From Psychrobacter celer (lineage in GTDB: Bacteria > Pseudomonadota > Gammaproteobacteria > Pseudomonadales > Moraxellaceae): a stretch of DNA of 64,000 bases. The notes beneath the pieces were generated by a model. That model ran no database searches. It was not told where the DNA came from and worked only from the letters and a program-made list of their open reading frames with translations. Position numbers and translations under genes: made by a program. Each line of letters opens with the position of its first letter. Position 1 is the stretch's first letter. Shown here one piece after another: positions 18,893 to 28,697 of this stretch. The stretch lies in NCBI RefSeq assembly GCF_016107555.1, contig NZ_JABASU010000001.1:248001-312000 (forward strand). Reading direction: 5' to 3'.

Positions 18893-19747
18893 ATGACAAC
18901 GTTTCAAAAAATAAAAAATGCACTATTGCTGACTACGGTTACTACTTTAGCAGGCTGCACCACGGTCGCTGATATTGCAGGATATGATACTGCTACCATG
19001 AATATCGATGCGGCAAAAAGCTACTCGCAAGTGGTTTCTAGCGCTCATAGTCAAGGCGCGGTAGACAATACCTCTGCCACCGCCGCGCGGGTAAATCGGG
19101 TTTTTCATCGTATGAAGCCCTATGCTGTGCGCGCTAATACAACAGGGGTGCCCTTTGATTGGCAGGTCACTGTGATACGCTCGCCTGAATTAAACGCTTG
19201 GGCAATGCCTGGTGGTAAAATGGCATTTTATACCGGTATTGTAGAGAAGCTACAGTTAACAGATGCAGAGATCGCGGCAATCATGGGACACGAAATGACC
19301 CATGCGTTAGCTGAGCATAGCAAAAAAGATACTGGGCAAAAAATTCTGACAAGCCTAGCACTTCAGTTAGGGGGTGCTGCGATACAGGCGGAAACAGGGC
19401 TGAGTAATGAGGCGCTGGGTTTGATTAGTGACTTTGGTATTGATAAGCCGTTTTCTCGTAGTCAAGAGTCACAAGCCGATGCAGGTGGCTTACGTTTGAT
19501 GGCGCAAGCAGGCTACAATCCAGAAGCTGCCATTGCAGTATGGAAAAAAATGGAAGCGGCAAATGGTCGCAGCAACACCTTAGTCACGTTGATGTCTACG
19601 CATCCAAACTCAGGGCAGCGTATCGCCAAAATCCAAGCACTGCTACCTGACGTGATGCCAGTTTATCAAGCCGCTGTAAAAGCGCCGACCAATACCATGA
19701 GTGGCACCACGACTGGGGTAGTGACTCGGACGATTAAACATAAATAA
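18893..19747 (+). CDS. M48 family metalloprotease, lipoprotein
   Basis: A ~284-residue zinc protease related to LoiP/YcaL. I chose ATG 18893 because it has a ribosome-binding site (AGGAC) and yields a lipoprotein signal peptide (MTTFQKIKNALLL...) with lipobox LAGC; the frame is open upstream to 18797, which would mask the signal. The zinc motif is HEMTH in AIMGHEMTHALAEH, and the third ligand lies in SQESQADAGGLRLM. It probably acts in the periplasm, anchored to a membrane, on envelope proteins. It converges on uvrA, with the IS-end-like hairpin between them. Confidence 0.88.
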   Translation: MTTFQKIKNALLLTTVTTLAGCTTVADIAGYDTATMNIDAAKSYSQVVSSAHSQGAVDNTSATAARVNRVFHRMKPYAVRANTTGVPFDWQVTVIRSPELNAWAMPGGKMAFYTGIVEKLQLTDAEIAAIMGHEMTHALAEHSKKDTGQKILTSLALQLGGAAIQAETGLSNEALGLISDFGIDKPFSRSQESQADAGGLRLMAQAGYNPEAAIAVWKKMEAANGRSNTLVTLMSTHPNSGQRIAKIQALLPDVMPVYQAAVKAPTNTMSGTTTGVVTRTIKHK

Positions 19748-19781
19748 ATCAGTACATAACATTAAAAAAGGTAAGTCAAAC

Positions 19782-19829
19782 TGAACTGCCCCCATAAGTT
19801 AGTTGTATCCAACTTATGGGGGCAGCTCA
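19782..19829. repeat. 19-bp inverted repeat resembling two abutted IS ends
   Basis: TGAACTGCCCCCATAAGTT at 19782-19800 and the complement of TGAGCTGCCCCCATAAGTT at 19811-19829 are separated by only 10 bp. The sequence resembles IS3-family terminal repeats beginning with TGA, so this may be an insertion element that has lost its interior. It can also form a strong hairpin between two convergent genes, but no T-run follows it directly. Confidence 0.6.
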
Positions 19830-19865
19830 AAAGAGCAGCCGTTAAATAACGACTAAAAGTAAAAC

Positions 19866-22772
19866 TTAACCTGCCTCAGACATCGCCTGCTCAAGCATCG
19901 GCTTTAAAAACTCACCGGTATATGAGCCTTTGACTTCTGCCACTTCCTCAGGCGTGCCTTCAGCAATGATCATACCGCCGCCTTTACCGCCTTCAGGGCC
20001 AAGATCAATCACCCAATCCGCTGTTTTGATAACATCCAAATTATGCTCGATGACCACGATAGTGTTGCCCTTATCGCGTAGGGTATGCAGGATATGGAGT
20101 AGCTTATCGATATCATGGAAATGCAGGCCAGTGGTCGGCTCATCCAAGATATATAGCGTCTGTCCCGTGTCGCGTTTGGCAAGCTCACGCGCCAGTTTCA
20201 CCCGCTGCGCTTCACCGCCAGATAGGGTCGGCGCGGATTGACCAAGGCGAATATAGCCAAGACCGACATCCATGAGCGCTTTCAGACGACGATAAATCGC
20301 TGGTATCGCTGAGAAGAACTCAGTGGCGTCTTCTACGGTCATCTCTAACACTTCGGCGATACTTTTGCCTTTATAGTGAATCTCTAGGGTTTCGCGGTTA
20401 TAGCGTTTGCCTTCACAGGTATCGCATGGCACGTACATATCCGGTAAAAAATGCATCTCAACTTTGATAAGACCGTCGCCTTGGCACATCTCACAGCGTC
20501 CGCCTTTGACGTTGAAGCTAAAGCGACCCGGTTTATAACCACGGGCGCGTGCTTCAGGCGTTTGCGCAAACATCTCACGCACAGGGGTAAACACGCCCGT
20601 ATATGTCGCTGGGTTTGAGCGCGGGGTACGACCGATTGGACTTTGATCGATATCGACCATTTTGTCCAAATGCTCAAGTCCACTGATGCTGTCATGCTTA
20701 TCCGCGATAAGGGTAGACGCATTGTTTAACTGAGTCGCTGCAATCGGCATCAAAGTGCGGTTGATCAAGGTTGATTTGCCCGAGCCGGATACGCCAGTGA
20801 CACAGGTCATCACACCGACTGGCAAGCTCAGATCGACGTCTTTTAAGTTGTTACCTGACGCGCCTTTTAGCTCGATCGTCATTGGCACCTGCTTTGGTTT
20901 GGCTTTACCTTTGGTCTCAACTTCCATGGTCTTGGCTTTATGCCGCACTGTTGGTATCTCAATGCGTTTTTCGCCCGACATATATTGTCCGGTCAGCGAG
21001 TCTGGGGTCGCCATGATCTCATCGATCGTACCTTGAGCGATGATATGACCGCCATGCACGCCTGCACCGACACCGATATCGATGACGTGATCGGCTTGAC
21101 GTATGGCGTCTTCGTCGTGCTCGACGACCAGTACCGTATTACCCAAGTCACGCAGCCGCGTTAGAGTTTTTAGTAAGCGATCATTGTCACGCTGATGCAG
21201 ACCGATCGACGGCTCATCAAGGACATACATCACGCCCATCAGACCCGCACCAATTTGACTGGCAAGACGAATACGCTGCGCTTCACCGCCGGATAGGGTT
21301 TCGGCAGAGCGTGCGAGAGTGAGATAATCGAGGCCAACGCTGACCAAGAAGTTTAAGCGCTCGTTAATCTCTTTAAAGATCTTCTCTGCCACCTCACCTT
21401 TATGACCGTCAATCTTTAGAGTCTTATAGTAGTCCGCCGCGTCGCCAATGGAGAGCTTGACGATTTCAGCGATGGTTTGTTCATCGACACGCACGTTACG
21501 CGAGATTTCATTGAGGCGCGCGCCATCGCAAACGTTACACGTAGTGTCAGCCAGATACTTTGCCAGTTCATCACGCACTAAGTTGCTTTGTGTTTTGGCA
21601 TAACGGCGCTCAAGATAGGGTAGTACGCCTTCAAATGGTACCGTCTTATTGGTCTTGCGCCCGCGCTCATCGGTAAAGTTAAAGCTCAGTTTTTCTTTAC
21701 CAGAGCCGTGCATGATGATGTCTTGTTGCGCTTTTGGCAGTGCTTGCCATGGTGCATCCATATCGATGTCAAAGTGCTTGCAGACGGTAGAGAGCAGGCC
21801 AAAATAATAGGCATGACGCTTATCCCAACCATTGATTGCGCCTTGGTTGAGCGATTTTTCATGATGCGTAATGAGCTTTTCAGCAGCGAAATACTGACGC
21901 TTACCGAGTCCATCACAAGTTGGGCAAGCGCCGTAGGGGTTGTTAAAACTAAACATCCGCGGCTCAAGCTCAGGCACGGCGCGATCACAGACAGGGCAGG
22001 AGTGCTTGGCTGACATCACTTGGTCGTCAGCACTGTCTGCGTTTGGATTGCCATCCATAAAGTGTAGGGTGACGAGGCCTTGTCCCAAACGTAGCGCGGT
22101 CTCCAAGCTCTCAGCGACGCGGTTACCTAAGTCATCACGTACTTTAAAGCGGTCAACCACCACTTCGATGGTGTGTTTTTTCTTTTTATCGAGCGTGGGT
22201 AGCTCGTCGGTATCATAGACATCGCCATCGACACGTACGCGTACAAACCCTTGACCGATCAATTGCTCAAGCAGCAGTGTATGCTCTCCTTTACGCTCAC
22301 GCACTACTGGCGCAAGGATCATAAGCTTGGTATCTGTCGGCAGCGCCATGATCTGATCGACCATTTCGGTGACAGACTGCGCCACCATGGGTTCACCATG
22401 CTCGGGACAATAAGGCGTGCCGATACGCGCGTATAATAGACGCAGGTAATCATAAATCTCAGTGATGGTACCGACCGTCGAGCGTGGATTATGGTTGGTG
22501 GATTTTTGCTCGATGGCAATCGCAGGGGAGAGTCCCTCGATGCTATCGACTTCTGGTTTTTCCATTTGTGAGAGAAACTGACGCGCATAGGCAGACAGAC
22601 TCTCGACATAGCGGCGTTGTCCTTCGGCATACAGGGTGTCGAAGGCCAAGGACGATTTACCGGAGCCTGATAAACCTGTGATTACCACGAACTTATCGCG
22701 TGGGATGTCCAGATCGATGTTTTTTAGGTTGTGCGTGCGGGCGCCGCGTATTGCAATGTGGTCATTTGCCAT
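19866..22772 (-). CDS. uvrA: UvrABC system protein A
   Basis: Damage-recognition ATPase of nucleotide excision repair, 968 residues. Both ABC modules are complete. Walker A is [19 protein letters not shown] near residue 33 and [15 protein letters not shown] near residue 655. The signatures are [17 protein letters not shown] and [17 protein letters not shown], and the Walker B motifs carry [14 protein letters not shown] and [14 protein letters not shown]. Zinc-binding Cys pairs are present in [26 protein letters not shown] and [10 protein letters not shown]. It is preceded by a long AT-rich intergenic region. No obvious SOS-type operator could be read upstream, which fits a lineage where LexA control is often missing (inference). 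Confidence 0.98.
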   Translation of the reverse strand: MANDHIAIRGARTHNLKNIDLDIPRDKFVVITGLSGSGKSSLAFDTLYAEGQRRYVESLSAYARQFLSQMEKPEVDSIEGLSPAIAIEQKSTNHNPRSTVGTITEIYDYLRLLYARIGTPYCPEHGEPMVAQSVTEMVDQIMALPTDTKLMILAPVVRERKGEHTLLLEQLIGQGFVRVRVDGDVYDTDELPTLDKKKKHTIEVVVDRFKVRDDLGNRVAESLETALRLGQGLVTLHFMDGNPNADSADDQVMSAKHSCPVCDRAVPELEPRMFSFNNPYGACPTCDGLGKRQYFAAEKLITHHEKSLNQGAINGWDKRHAYYFGLLSTVCKHFDIDMDAPWQALPKAQQDIIMHGSGKEKLSFNFTDERGRKTNKTVPFEGVLPYLERRYAKTQSNLVRDELAKYLADTTCNVCDGARLNEISRNVRVDEQTIAEIVKLSIGDAADYYKTLKIDGHKGEVAEKIFKEINERLNFLVSVGLDYLTLARSAETLSGGEAQRIRLASQIGAGLMGVMYVLDEPSIGLHQRDNDRLLKTLTRLRDLGNTVLVVEHDEDAIRQADHVIDIGVGAGVHGGHIIAQGTIDEIMATPDSLTGQYMSGEKRIEIPTVRHKAKTMEVETKGKAKPKQVPMTIELKGASGNNLKDVDLSLPVGVMTCVTGVSGSGKSTLINRTLMPIAATQLNNASTLIADKHDSISGLEHLDKMVDIDQSPIGRTPRSNPATYTGVFTPVREMFAQTPEARARGYKPGRFSFNVKGGRCEMCQGDGLIKVEMHFLPDMYVPCDTCEGKRYNRETLEIHYKGKSIAEVLEMTVEDATEFFSAIPAIYRRLKALMDVGLGYIRLGQSAPTLSGGEAQRVKLARELAKRDTGQTLYILDEPTTGLHFHDIDKLLHILHTLRDKGNTIVVIEHNLDVIKTADWVIDLGPEGGKGGGMIIAEGTPEEVAEVKGSYTGEFLKPMLEQAMSEAG

Positions 22773-23587
22773 CGGTGATAGGTTTCCTATTTGCTAAAGT
22801 GATGGATAAAAATACTGATATATAAGAAGAAGTAGTGAGCGCAACCTGAATTTAAACCAGCCATGTAAAACAGCATCCTAGTCGCGCTATGTTATTTTTA
22901 AAATGTGTTAGGATAAAAATAGTGACAAAAAAGGTAGCTGGTTTTTATAAACAGCGTTTTTGTAAGCTATGTTTTTACGATAACTATTTACAAACGATGC
23001 TTTTATAGACGATACGCTTTCTTTAGTGCTTTGGTTTTTATAGTGTCTTTGTCAGGCCTTGCTGCGGTTTTTACTCTATTTGTTAGTGCGTGCTTTTTCG
23101 CGCGCGTTTTTTATAAGCTGGGTAATCTTTAACCAAATCATTTAAGGCGGCTAAACCATCTAGGCCGTTTTTATCTCACAAGTTTTGTTAGACTCAGCCA
23201 ATCTAAATCAAATCTGTGTTACGTAACAGGTATCCTTTGTTATGGTTTTGACCAGCACGCTTGTCTTAGTTAGCACTTAACGGCTCAAGCGAATCCGCAA
23301 CCTTATTGATAACGTTGTACTTTATTGTCATGATGCGTGCATTATTCAAGGCAAAAAGCCGCTAGAGACGCACTTGGTAACAAAAAACAAAAGTCTCGGC
23401 AACCAAACGGCGAATGTCTTATACTAGGGGCCTTAATTTAGAGGGCTTGAATTGTGGGCGAGTGCCCTGATAGATCGACTGTGATATTGATGTATGGCTA
23501 ATCTATTTTAAAATAAGTATAGACCTACTGGTCGTCATTTTTAGAGTGAATCGACTATATCAGCAATGATAAACCTGTGAGGCAAGT
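22773..23587. other. long intergenic region, divergent promoters
   Basis: An 815-bp stretch between uvrA (minus) and the YajR-like transporter (plus). It is AT-rich, with T-runs and several short direct similarities, and no convincing ORF, tRNA or other RNA gene. A weak terminator-like hairpin (GGCGGCTA ... TAGGCCG followed by TTTTTA) lies near 23143-23175. A short palindrome (AGACCTACTGGTCG) is near 23521. The start-proximal GAGG before 23588 is the ribosome-binding site of the transporter gene. Confidence 0.5.
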
Positions 23588-24952
23588 ATGAATAGCGTAG
23601 AAAAACGGGCAATCCTCGGGGTCGGCGGCATCTTTGCCCTGCGTATGATTGGCCTGTTTATGATTGTGCCTGTGTTTTCGGTGTATGGCGACAATTATGC
23701 GCATGCTACGCCGTTTTTGATTGGTTTGGCGGTTGGGGTTTATGGGCTGGGTCAGGCGATTTTTCAGATACCGATGAGCCTTGCTGCTGACAAGTTTCCG
23801 CGTAAGCCGATTATCTTTTTGGGTCTGATATTGTTTGCTTTGGGCGGTATGATTGCAGCCAACGCCACCGATATTTATGAGGTCATCATCGGGCGCGCGC
23901 TGGCAGGAAGTGGTGCGGTGTCGGCGGTATTGATGGCGCTACTCGCTGATGTCACGCGCGAGGAGATGCGTACCAAAGCGATGGCGACGATGGGCTTGAC
24001 CATTGCCACCTCTATTATGTTGGCCTTTGCCTTTGGTCCTTTATTGGTGGGGTCGCTTGGTATGTCAGGCTTGTTTTGGCTGACATCGGGCTTTGCGGTA
24101 TTGGCAATGATGTTACTGTTTGTGGTGCCGACGCCGCTACGAGTGCTCAAACATAACTTGGACAACAAATCTATCGGTCAGCAGTTGGCCAGCGTGCTAA
24201 AAATCGGCGATTTAAACCGTCTGCATATTGGTATCTTTGCCTTACATTTGACCATGACGGCGATATTTGTCCTCTTGCCGCATCAGCTCTCTGAGGTGCT
24301 GGGTTTGTCGGTTCGTCAGCAGGGCTTGGTGTATTTGCCACTGTTGTTTATTGGCTTTGCGGTGGCGATACCTTTTATTATTGTCGCAGAAAAAAAGCGC
24401 AAAATGCGTCAGGTGTTTTTGGGTGCAATCGGCTTGATGACTGCGGCACTGGCATTACTGGCGCTGGGTAGCCATGTGGGCGTTGGGATTGTTTTGGGGT
24501 TGCTTTTATACTTTATGGGCTTTAACTTGCTTGAGGCAACGATACCGTCTTGGATATCCAAGCGTGCACCAGTTGCCAATAAAGCCACAGCGATGGGACT
24601 AAACTCATCCAGTCAGTTTTTTGGTGCCTTTGTCGGCGGGGCGCTGGGCGGCATACTATTGACGCAGCCAAATTTGCTAGCATGGGGCGTACTGGCGCTG
24701 ATTATGGGCGCGGCGCTATTACTGATATTTCCGATCGCCCAGCCGCCGTATCTATCAAGTACCACTATTACCATTCCTAAAAACATCAATATCCAAGACT
24801 GGTCGCGGCAAATGCTGGCGGTAGATGGCGTAGATGAGCTGGTGGTGATGGCAAAAGAGCAGGTGGCCTATCTTAAGCTGGACAAAACCCAGCTCACCGA
24901 CGACTCGCGACAAGCACTGTCGCATCTGGCACAAAGCCCACTAGATATTTAA
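23588..24952 (+). CDS. YajR-like MFS transporter with C-terminal YAM-type domain
   Basis: A 454-residue major facilitator transporter. The N-terminal ~395 residues hold about 12 transmembrane helices; the inter-helix motif FRIP-like region reads AADKFPRKPIIFLGL (motif A), and helix 1 LRMIGLFMIVPVFSVYG matches YajR. The C-terminal ~65 residues (WSRQMLAVDGVDELVVMAKEQVAYLKLDK) form a small soluble ferredoxin-like domain as in E. coli YajR, where it lies in the cytoplasm. The substrate is unknown; drug or metabolite efflux is the usual guess for the family. It lies upstream of ssb in the same direction, with ~140 bp between them. Confidence 0.85.
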   Translation: MNSVEKRAILGVGGIFALRMIGLFMIVPVFSVYGDNYAHATPFLIGLAVGVYGLGQAIFQIPMSLAADKFPRKPIIFLGLILFALGGMIAANATDIYEVIIGRALAGSGAVSAVLMALLADVTREEMRTKAMATMGLTIATSIMLAFAFGPLLVGSLGMSGLFWLTSGFAVLAMMLLFVVPTPLRVLKHNLDNKSIGQQLASVLKIGDLNRLHIGIFALHLTMTAIFVLLPHQLSEVLGLSVRQQGLVYLPLLFIGFAVAIPFIIVAEKKRKMRQVFLGAIGLMTAALALLALGSHVGVGIVLGLLLYFMGFNLLEATIPSWISKRAPVANKATAMGLNSSSQFFGAFVGGALGGILLTQPNLLAWGVLALIMGAALLLIFPIAQPPYLSSTTITIPKNINIQDWSRQMLAVDGVDELVVMAKEQVAYLKLDKTQLTDDSRQALSHLAQSPLDI

Positions 24953-25090
24953 ATAAAAATTGGTTAAAGTAAAATCAAATCACTGTAAAATCGTATTGTC
25001 GATAGCATTAACGATGATGGGGCATATTGGCTTCATTGAATCATCATAGATACGATTCACTAAATTATTCATAAATAAAAGGACGGTATC

Positions 25091-25693
25091 ATGCGCGGAG
25101 TTAATAAAGTTATCATCATCGGTAACCTTGGAGCAGACCCTGAGGCACGTCAGTTTAATAACGGTGGTAGCGTGACCAATATCTCGGTTGCGACATCAGA
25201 GCAGTGGACAGACAAACAAAGCGGCGAAAAAAGAGAAGCGACCGAATGGCATCGTATCTCACTCTTTAATCGTCTAGGCGAGATTGCAGCGCAGTATCTT
25301 CGTAAAGGCAGTAAGGTCTATATCGAGGGCAGTTTGCGCACGCGCAAATACCAAGATCAAAATGGTCAAGATCGCTATATTACCGAGATTCGCGCTGAGC
25401 AAATGCAGATGCTCGATGGCGCAAGCGGTGGCGGTCAAAGCCAAGGCGGGGGCTATGGTAATCAAGGCGGCCAAAACAGCTTTGGTCAGCAAGGTGGCTA
25501 CAACCAAGCAGGCGGCGTAGCAGCTCAAGGTATGGCGCAGGGCAGTAACCAAGGGGGTTATAACAATCAAAATGCTTATAACAACCAAAGCAGTCCTCAG
25601 CAAAATCCATTCAATCAGCCAGCGCAAAATGCCTCTCAGCCTAAGCCAACAGCGATGCCTGATGGTCCAGTCGATGATGATATTCCGTTCTGA
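25091..25693 (+). CDS. ssb: single-stranded DNA-binding protein
   Basis: A 200-residue SSB. The N-terminal OB fold (residues 1-112) begins [20 protein letters not shown] and includes [21 protein letters not shown] and [18 protein letters not shown] Gly/Gln/Asn-rich flexible linker follows, and the protein ends with the acidic tip [10 protein letters not shown] that docks partner proteins such as RecQ, RecO and exonuclease I. AAGGACGG precedes the ATG. A terminator follows at 25730. It is colinear with, but spaced from, the upstream transporter, and uvrA lies nearby as in many gammaproteobacteria. Confidence 0.98.
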   Translation: MRGVNKVIIIGNLGADPEARQFNNGGSVTNISVATSEQWTDKQSGEKREATEWHRISLFNRLGEIAAQYLRKGSKVYIEGSLRTRKYQDQNGQDRYITEIRAEQMQMLDGASGGGQSQGGGYGNQGGQNSFGQQGGYNQAGGVAAQGMAQGSNQGGYNNQNAYNNQSSPQQNPFNQPAQNASQPKPTAMPDGPVDDDIPF

Positions 25694-25729
25694 TGACTAC
25701 AATAACAAGATGTTGTATTTATAATTCTG

Positions 25730-25766
25730 TAGCTCATTGATAATAATATCATTGAGCTATTTTTAT
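25730..25766 (+). terminator. intrinsic terminator after ssb
   Basis: Stem TAGCTCA...TGAT / ATCA...TGAGCTA with one mismatch and a short AT loop, followed by TTTTTATA, 37 bp after the ssb stop codon. Confidence 0.75.
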
Positions 25767-26272
25767 ATCCGTTTTTATTATTTATTTTTTTAATAAAAAC
25801 AAAGTTTGTTTGTTGTTAAATATGATTTTTTATAAAATCAAGAAATAATGGGGAGTAATAGCGGATTAAAAATTTACTTAAGTTTACTATCTGCTGAGTC
25901 TATACAAAAATATATAAAAAACTACTGTTGTGATAAGCGATATTTTTGTTTATATTACTTTTGCGAATAAACTTTATGACCCAAAACCTTTTTTTGGTTT
26001 GAGTATGGCGATATTGAGCTATTTTAAACCAGATGATATTTAATGGGTTTATAATCTTAACGCCGTTATCATATGATTAAGTGATATAGTCGAACCACTA
26101 TTAAAGTGTTACAGCGTTAGACTCGTTTAGCCTACTACTGTAGTACTTGCACTCGTCTGCCTTGTACCACTTTTAATATTGATTGACTATAACTCAGATA
26201 CCGAGTCAGTTACGTCCTTAATGGTTCATTAGATCATTAAGATTGTTATTTTATTATAGAGTTGGATTTATT
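25767..26272. other. AT-rich region upstream of hns-like gene
   Basis: About 500 bp of strongly AT-rich sequence with no plausible ORF. Its right half contains a 107-bp palindromic repeat (26085-26191). Such AT-rich DNA is a typical binding target of H-NS proteins, so autoregulation of the downstream gene is plausible but not shown. Confidence 0.5.
26085..26191. repeat. imperfect palindromic repeat (second family)
   Basis: The two arms begin TATAGTC at 26085 and end GACTATA at 26191. Between them the left arm (ATTAAAGTGTTACAGCG, GACTCGT) mirrors the right arm (ACGAGTGC, CAGACGAG, GTACCACTTTTAAT after complementing), with TACTACTGTAGTA at the centre. It resembles dispersed intergenic repeats of Psychrobacter; only one copy of this type was noticed in this window. 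Confidence 0.6.
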
Positions 26273-26596
26273 ATGACTAAAAATAGTGCTATTGATTTGG
26301 ATAGTTTAGGCGTTGATGAGCTACGTGCCATTACCGAAAACGCTCAGCAACTTATCGCTAAAAAACAGCATCAACGTTTATATGACGCTTATATGCAGTT
26401 CGAAAAAATTGCAGAAGACAGCAATACCACCATCGAAGAGATTTTAAAAGCCGGTGAGACGCTGGAGAAAAAACGCAGTATTAAATACCGCAATACTGAT
26501 AACAGCGAAGAGACGTGGACGGGCCGTGGCCGCAAGCCTACCTGGTTGGTAGAGGCGTTGGCCGCAGGTCGCAAACTTGAAGACTTTGCTGTTTAA
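26273..26596 (+). CDS. H-NS family histone-like nucleoid-structuring protein
   Basis: A ~107-residue nucleoid protein that binds AT-rich DNA and silences transcription. The N-terminal ~65 residues are a helical oligomerisation region rich in Glu, Gln and Lys. The C-terminal domain carries the DNA-binding loop TWTGRGRKPTWL, a match to the H-NS core motif (TWTGRGRxPxW). I chose ATG 26273 rather than the longer frame from 26243, because GTTGGA precedes it and the protein then begins MTKNSAIDLDSL. A very strong terminator follows. Position after an AT-rich repeat region is consistent with self-control. Confidence 0.9.
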   Translation: MTKNSAIDLDSLGVDELRAITENAQQLIAKKQHQRLYDAYMQFEKIAEDSNTTIEEILKAGETLEKKRSIKYRNTDNSEETWTGRGRKPTWLVEALAAGRKLEDFAV

Positions 26597-26637
26597 TTAG
26601 CACAGCCAGCGTCTGGTTGCTGAGCCAAGCATCAGAT

Positions 26638-26692
26638 AAAAGCCAGTATCTTTTTTGCCAGTCTTTTGGTAAAAAGATACTGGCTTTTTTTC
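26638..26692 (+). terminator. strong intrinsic terminator after H-NS-like gene
   Basis: Long stem AAAAGCCAGTATCTTTTT / AAAAAGATACTGGCTTTT with a 14-nt loop and a following T-run. It separates the H-NS-like gene from the gsp cluster. An upstream GTG of the gspN frame (26666) lies inside it and is therefore not the start. Confidence 0.9.
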
Positions 26693-26758
26693 TGTCATCT
26701 GTATGCCATTGTTTGTTATGATAATGACGTTTTTGTCTTATATAAGAGTTATCACACT

Positions 26759-27589
26759 GTGCCCCAAGTATCTGCGTCGTCTCATAAGCGTCCCCGTAAG
26801 CTGTGGTGGCTCGTTGGGCTGGTGCTCTTTGCGCTATTTGCGGTACTGCAGATGCCTGCCGCATGGGTGCTCAACAAGTATGCGCCAGATACGCCTTATG
26901 TGCAGCACGTATCGGGCAATCTCTGGCAAGGGTCTGCTATTTGGCAGATGCCTGTGGCAGCAAGCTCGCTTACGGGGACAGCCGACTGGTCATGGCAGCC
27001 TTGGCAATTGCTGCTCGGTAAGCTCGGTGCCAAGGTTGAGATCCAATCAGAGCAAACCCGCCTGCATGGGCAAGTAAAAATAGGCTGGCACTCGTGGCAG
27101 GTAGATAATATGAGTGGCAAAATTGCCCCGTCCACCCTTGCCAGTATCATCGATTGGCAACTGCCCAATACACCAATTCAGGTCAATAATGTCTCGCTCA
27201 AACGCCAGACAGCTAGCGGTACCGCCGCCGATGAATCAGCGACCAGCGCCAAGGCGGCAGGCTTTAGCCAAGCAGATGGTCAGCTTACGTGGGTGGGCGG
27301 CGAGGTTGGCTATCCAAGTGGCGGTAAGGTATTTTATATCACCATGCCTGCGCTGCGTGCTGAGCTGAGCGCTGAGCAAAAAAACAACAAAAACCTTTTG
27401 CATATAAATCTACTAAACCAACAAGATAAGCGCTTGGGTGACTTATATATCGATGGCGATAACATGCTAGATGTCAGTTTGACCCAACGTCTGCTAGAAA
27501 ACATGCCCGACTATAAAGGACAAGCGCCGCAAGATACGCCAGTCGTCAGTGTGCGTCAGCCTTTATTGGCTGGTTTGGGGGCGCAGTAA
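26759..27589 (+). CDS. gspN: type II secretion system protein N
   Basis: A ~277-residue inner-membrane protein of the type II secretion apparatus. From the GTG at 26759 it begins VPQVSASSHKRPRKLWWLVGLV, giving a short basic cytoplasmic tail and one transmembrane helix (about residues 14-33), followed by the GspN family landmarks LQMPAAWVLN, VSGNLWQGSAIW and DWSWQPWQLL. The frame extends upstream to 26666, but that region forms the previous terminator. The stop codon TAA is directly followed by the ATG of gspC. The gspN-gspC-gspD order matches Acinetobacter and relatives (established neighbourhood). Confidence 0.87.
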   Translation: MPQVSASSHKRPRKLWWLVGLVLFALFAVLQMPAAWVLNKYAPDTPYVQHVSGNLWQGSAIWQMPVAASSLTGTADWSWQPWQLLLGKLGAKVEIQSEQTRLHGQVKIGWHSWQVDNMSGKIAPSTLASIIDWQLPNTPIQVNNVSLKRQTASGTAADESATSAKAAGFSQADGQLTWVGGEVGYPSGGKVFYITMPALRAELSAEQKNNKNLLHINLLNQQDKRLGDLYIDGDNMLDVSLTQRLLENMPDYKGQAPQDTPVVSVRQPLLAGLGAQ

Positions 27590-28492
27590 ATGCTGAATAT
27601 GAGCGCAAATCTCAAGCCTGTACTCAATATCCTAAATCGCTTTTCGGGTTGGTTGCTGTTTTTGGCCATGGTATGGCTGTGCTGGACAGCGGCGCGGCTA
27701 TTTTGGCTCTTGCTGGCGGCACCGCTCGCACCAGCCTTGCCCTTAGCGCCATTACAAAGCAGCACGGCTTCAGGCAATGACAACGCAGGTTTGTTTGCGA
27801 TCTTCTCTGACCCCGAGCCGAGTGCAGCGCCTGTGCAGCCGCCACCAAACGTCGAGTTAAAAGGGGTGCTGCTCGCTATGCCAGAGAGCCAGTCGTCGGC
27901 ATTACTCGATGTCAATGGTGAGGTAAAAAACTATCGTATCGGTGATACGCTGACAGGTAGCGACTATGCATTGGTGGCCGTCGATTGGAATGCTGTCGTC
28001 ATCGCTGATGCCTTTGACAAGCAAACTGTGATTAGAATGGTTGAGGCGATGCCGCTGGATCAAAGCGATAACATAGCAGGTGCGGTGAGCAACCAGCGTT
28101 TGCCAGATCATACGATGTTGCCCACCGCGCCGCCGCCAGCTGATATAGACAATGAGGCGGCCATGACAGGCAGAGATGATCGTGACAGTAGTCCGCAATC
28201 AGCCATCGCCGAGGCGGTCACCGAGCTGCAAGAAAACCCCGCCAGCTATCTAAGTAGAATGGGGGTGATGGCGTCAGGAGAGAGTTATCAAGTGACGGCG
28301 GCGATGCCAGCGCAACTGCGTAATCGCTTGGGTCTTGAGCCAGGGGACAAGGTCATCACGGTCAATGGGCAAAGCGTGGGCAACAATCCTGCCCAAGACG
28401 CTGGTATATTGCAGCAAGTCCAGCAAACTGGCGAGGCGCAGATACAAGTGCAGCGCGGCGAGCAAGTGATCACCATTCGTCAGCAGTTTTGA
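27590..28492 (+). CDS. gspC: type II secretion system protein C
   Basis: Inner-membrane component that links the assembly platform to the secretin, 300 residues. After an N-terminal transmembrane helix (about residues 19-40) comes the homology region: VELKGVLLAMPESQSSALLDVNGEVKNYRIGDTL, the strand-rich HR domain that contacts GspD. The C-terminal third is a PDZ domain (PAQLRNRLGLEPGDKVITVNGQSVG...). The region between (residues ~150-205) is polar and probably disordered. The ATG touches the stop of gspN; an alternative Met four codons in is possible. gspD follows after 205 bp. Confidence 0.92.
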   Translation: MLNMSANLKPVLNILNRFSGWLLFLAMVWLCWTAARLFWLLLAAPLAPALPLAPLQSSTASGNDNAGLFAIFSDPEPSAAPVQPPPNVELKGVLLAMPESQSSALLDVNGEVKNYRIGDTLTGSDYALVAVDWNAVVIADAFDKQTVIRMVEAMPLDQSDNIAGAVSNQRLPDHTMLPTAPPPADIDNEAAMTGRDDRDSSPQSAIAEAVTELQENPASYLSRMGVMASGESYQVTAAMPAQLRNRLGLEPGDKVITVNGQSVGNNPAQDAGILQQVQQTGEAQIQVQRGEQVITIRQQF

Positions 28493-28697
28493 TGCCATTT
28501 AACAGGTTGCGGCAAGGTTGTGACTTTGTATTTATCACATTTATAGTAAGCCCATCACCAGATGGATTAAGCGTTCGCTCAGTTGTATCGTTGTGTTTGA
28601 GTCTTCACGCTCACATAGTGGTTTTAAATGCTGGCTAGGTAGTTTTTGACCTAAAGCCAGTACATATTTACCAATATCACTGCAGGTAATTATCAAT

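Noticed and set aside
20755..22218. Several ORFs antisense to uvrA
   Set aside because: Shadows of a highly conserved gene; no signal peptide, domain or ribosome-binding site supports them.
25274..25627. 117-residue minus-strand ORF over ssb
   Set aside because: Hydrophobic composition is explained by the complementary strand of the Gly/Gln-rich ssb linker.
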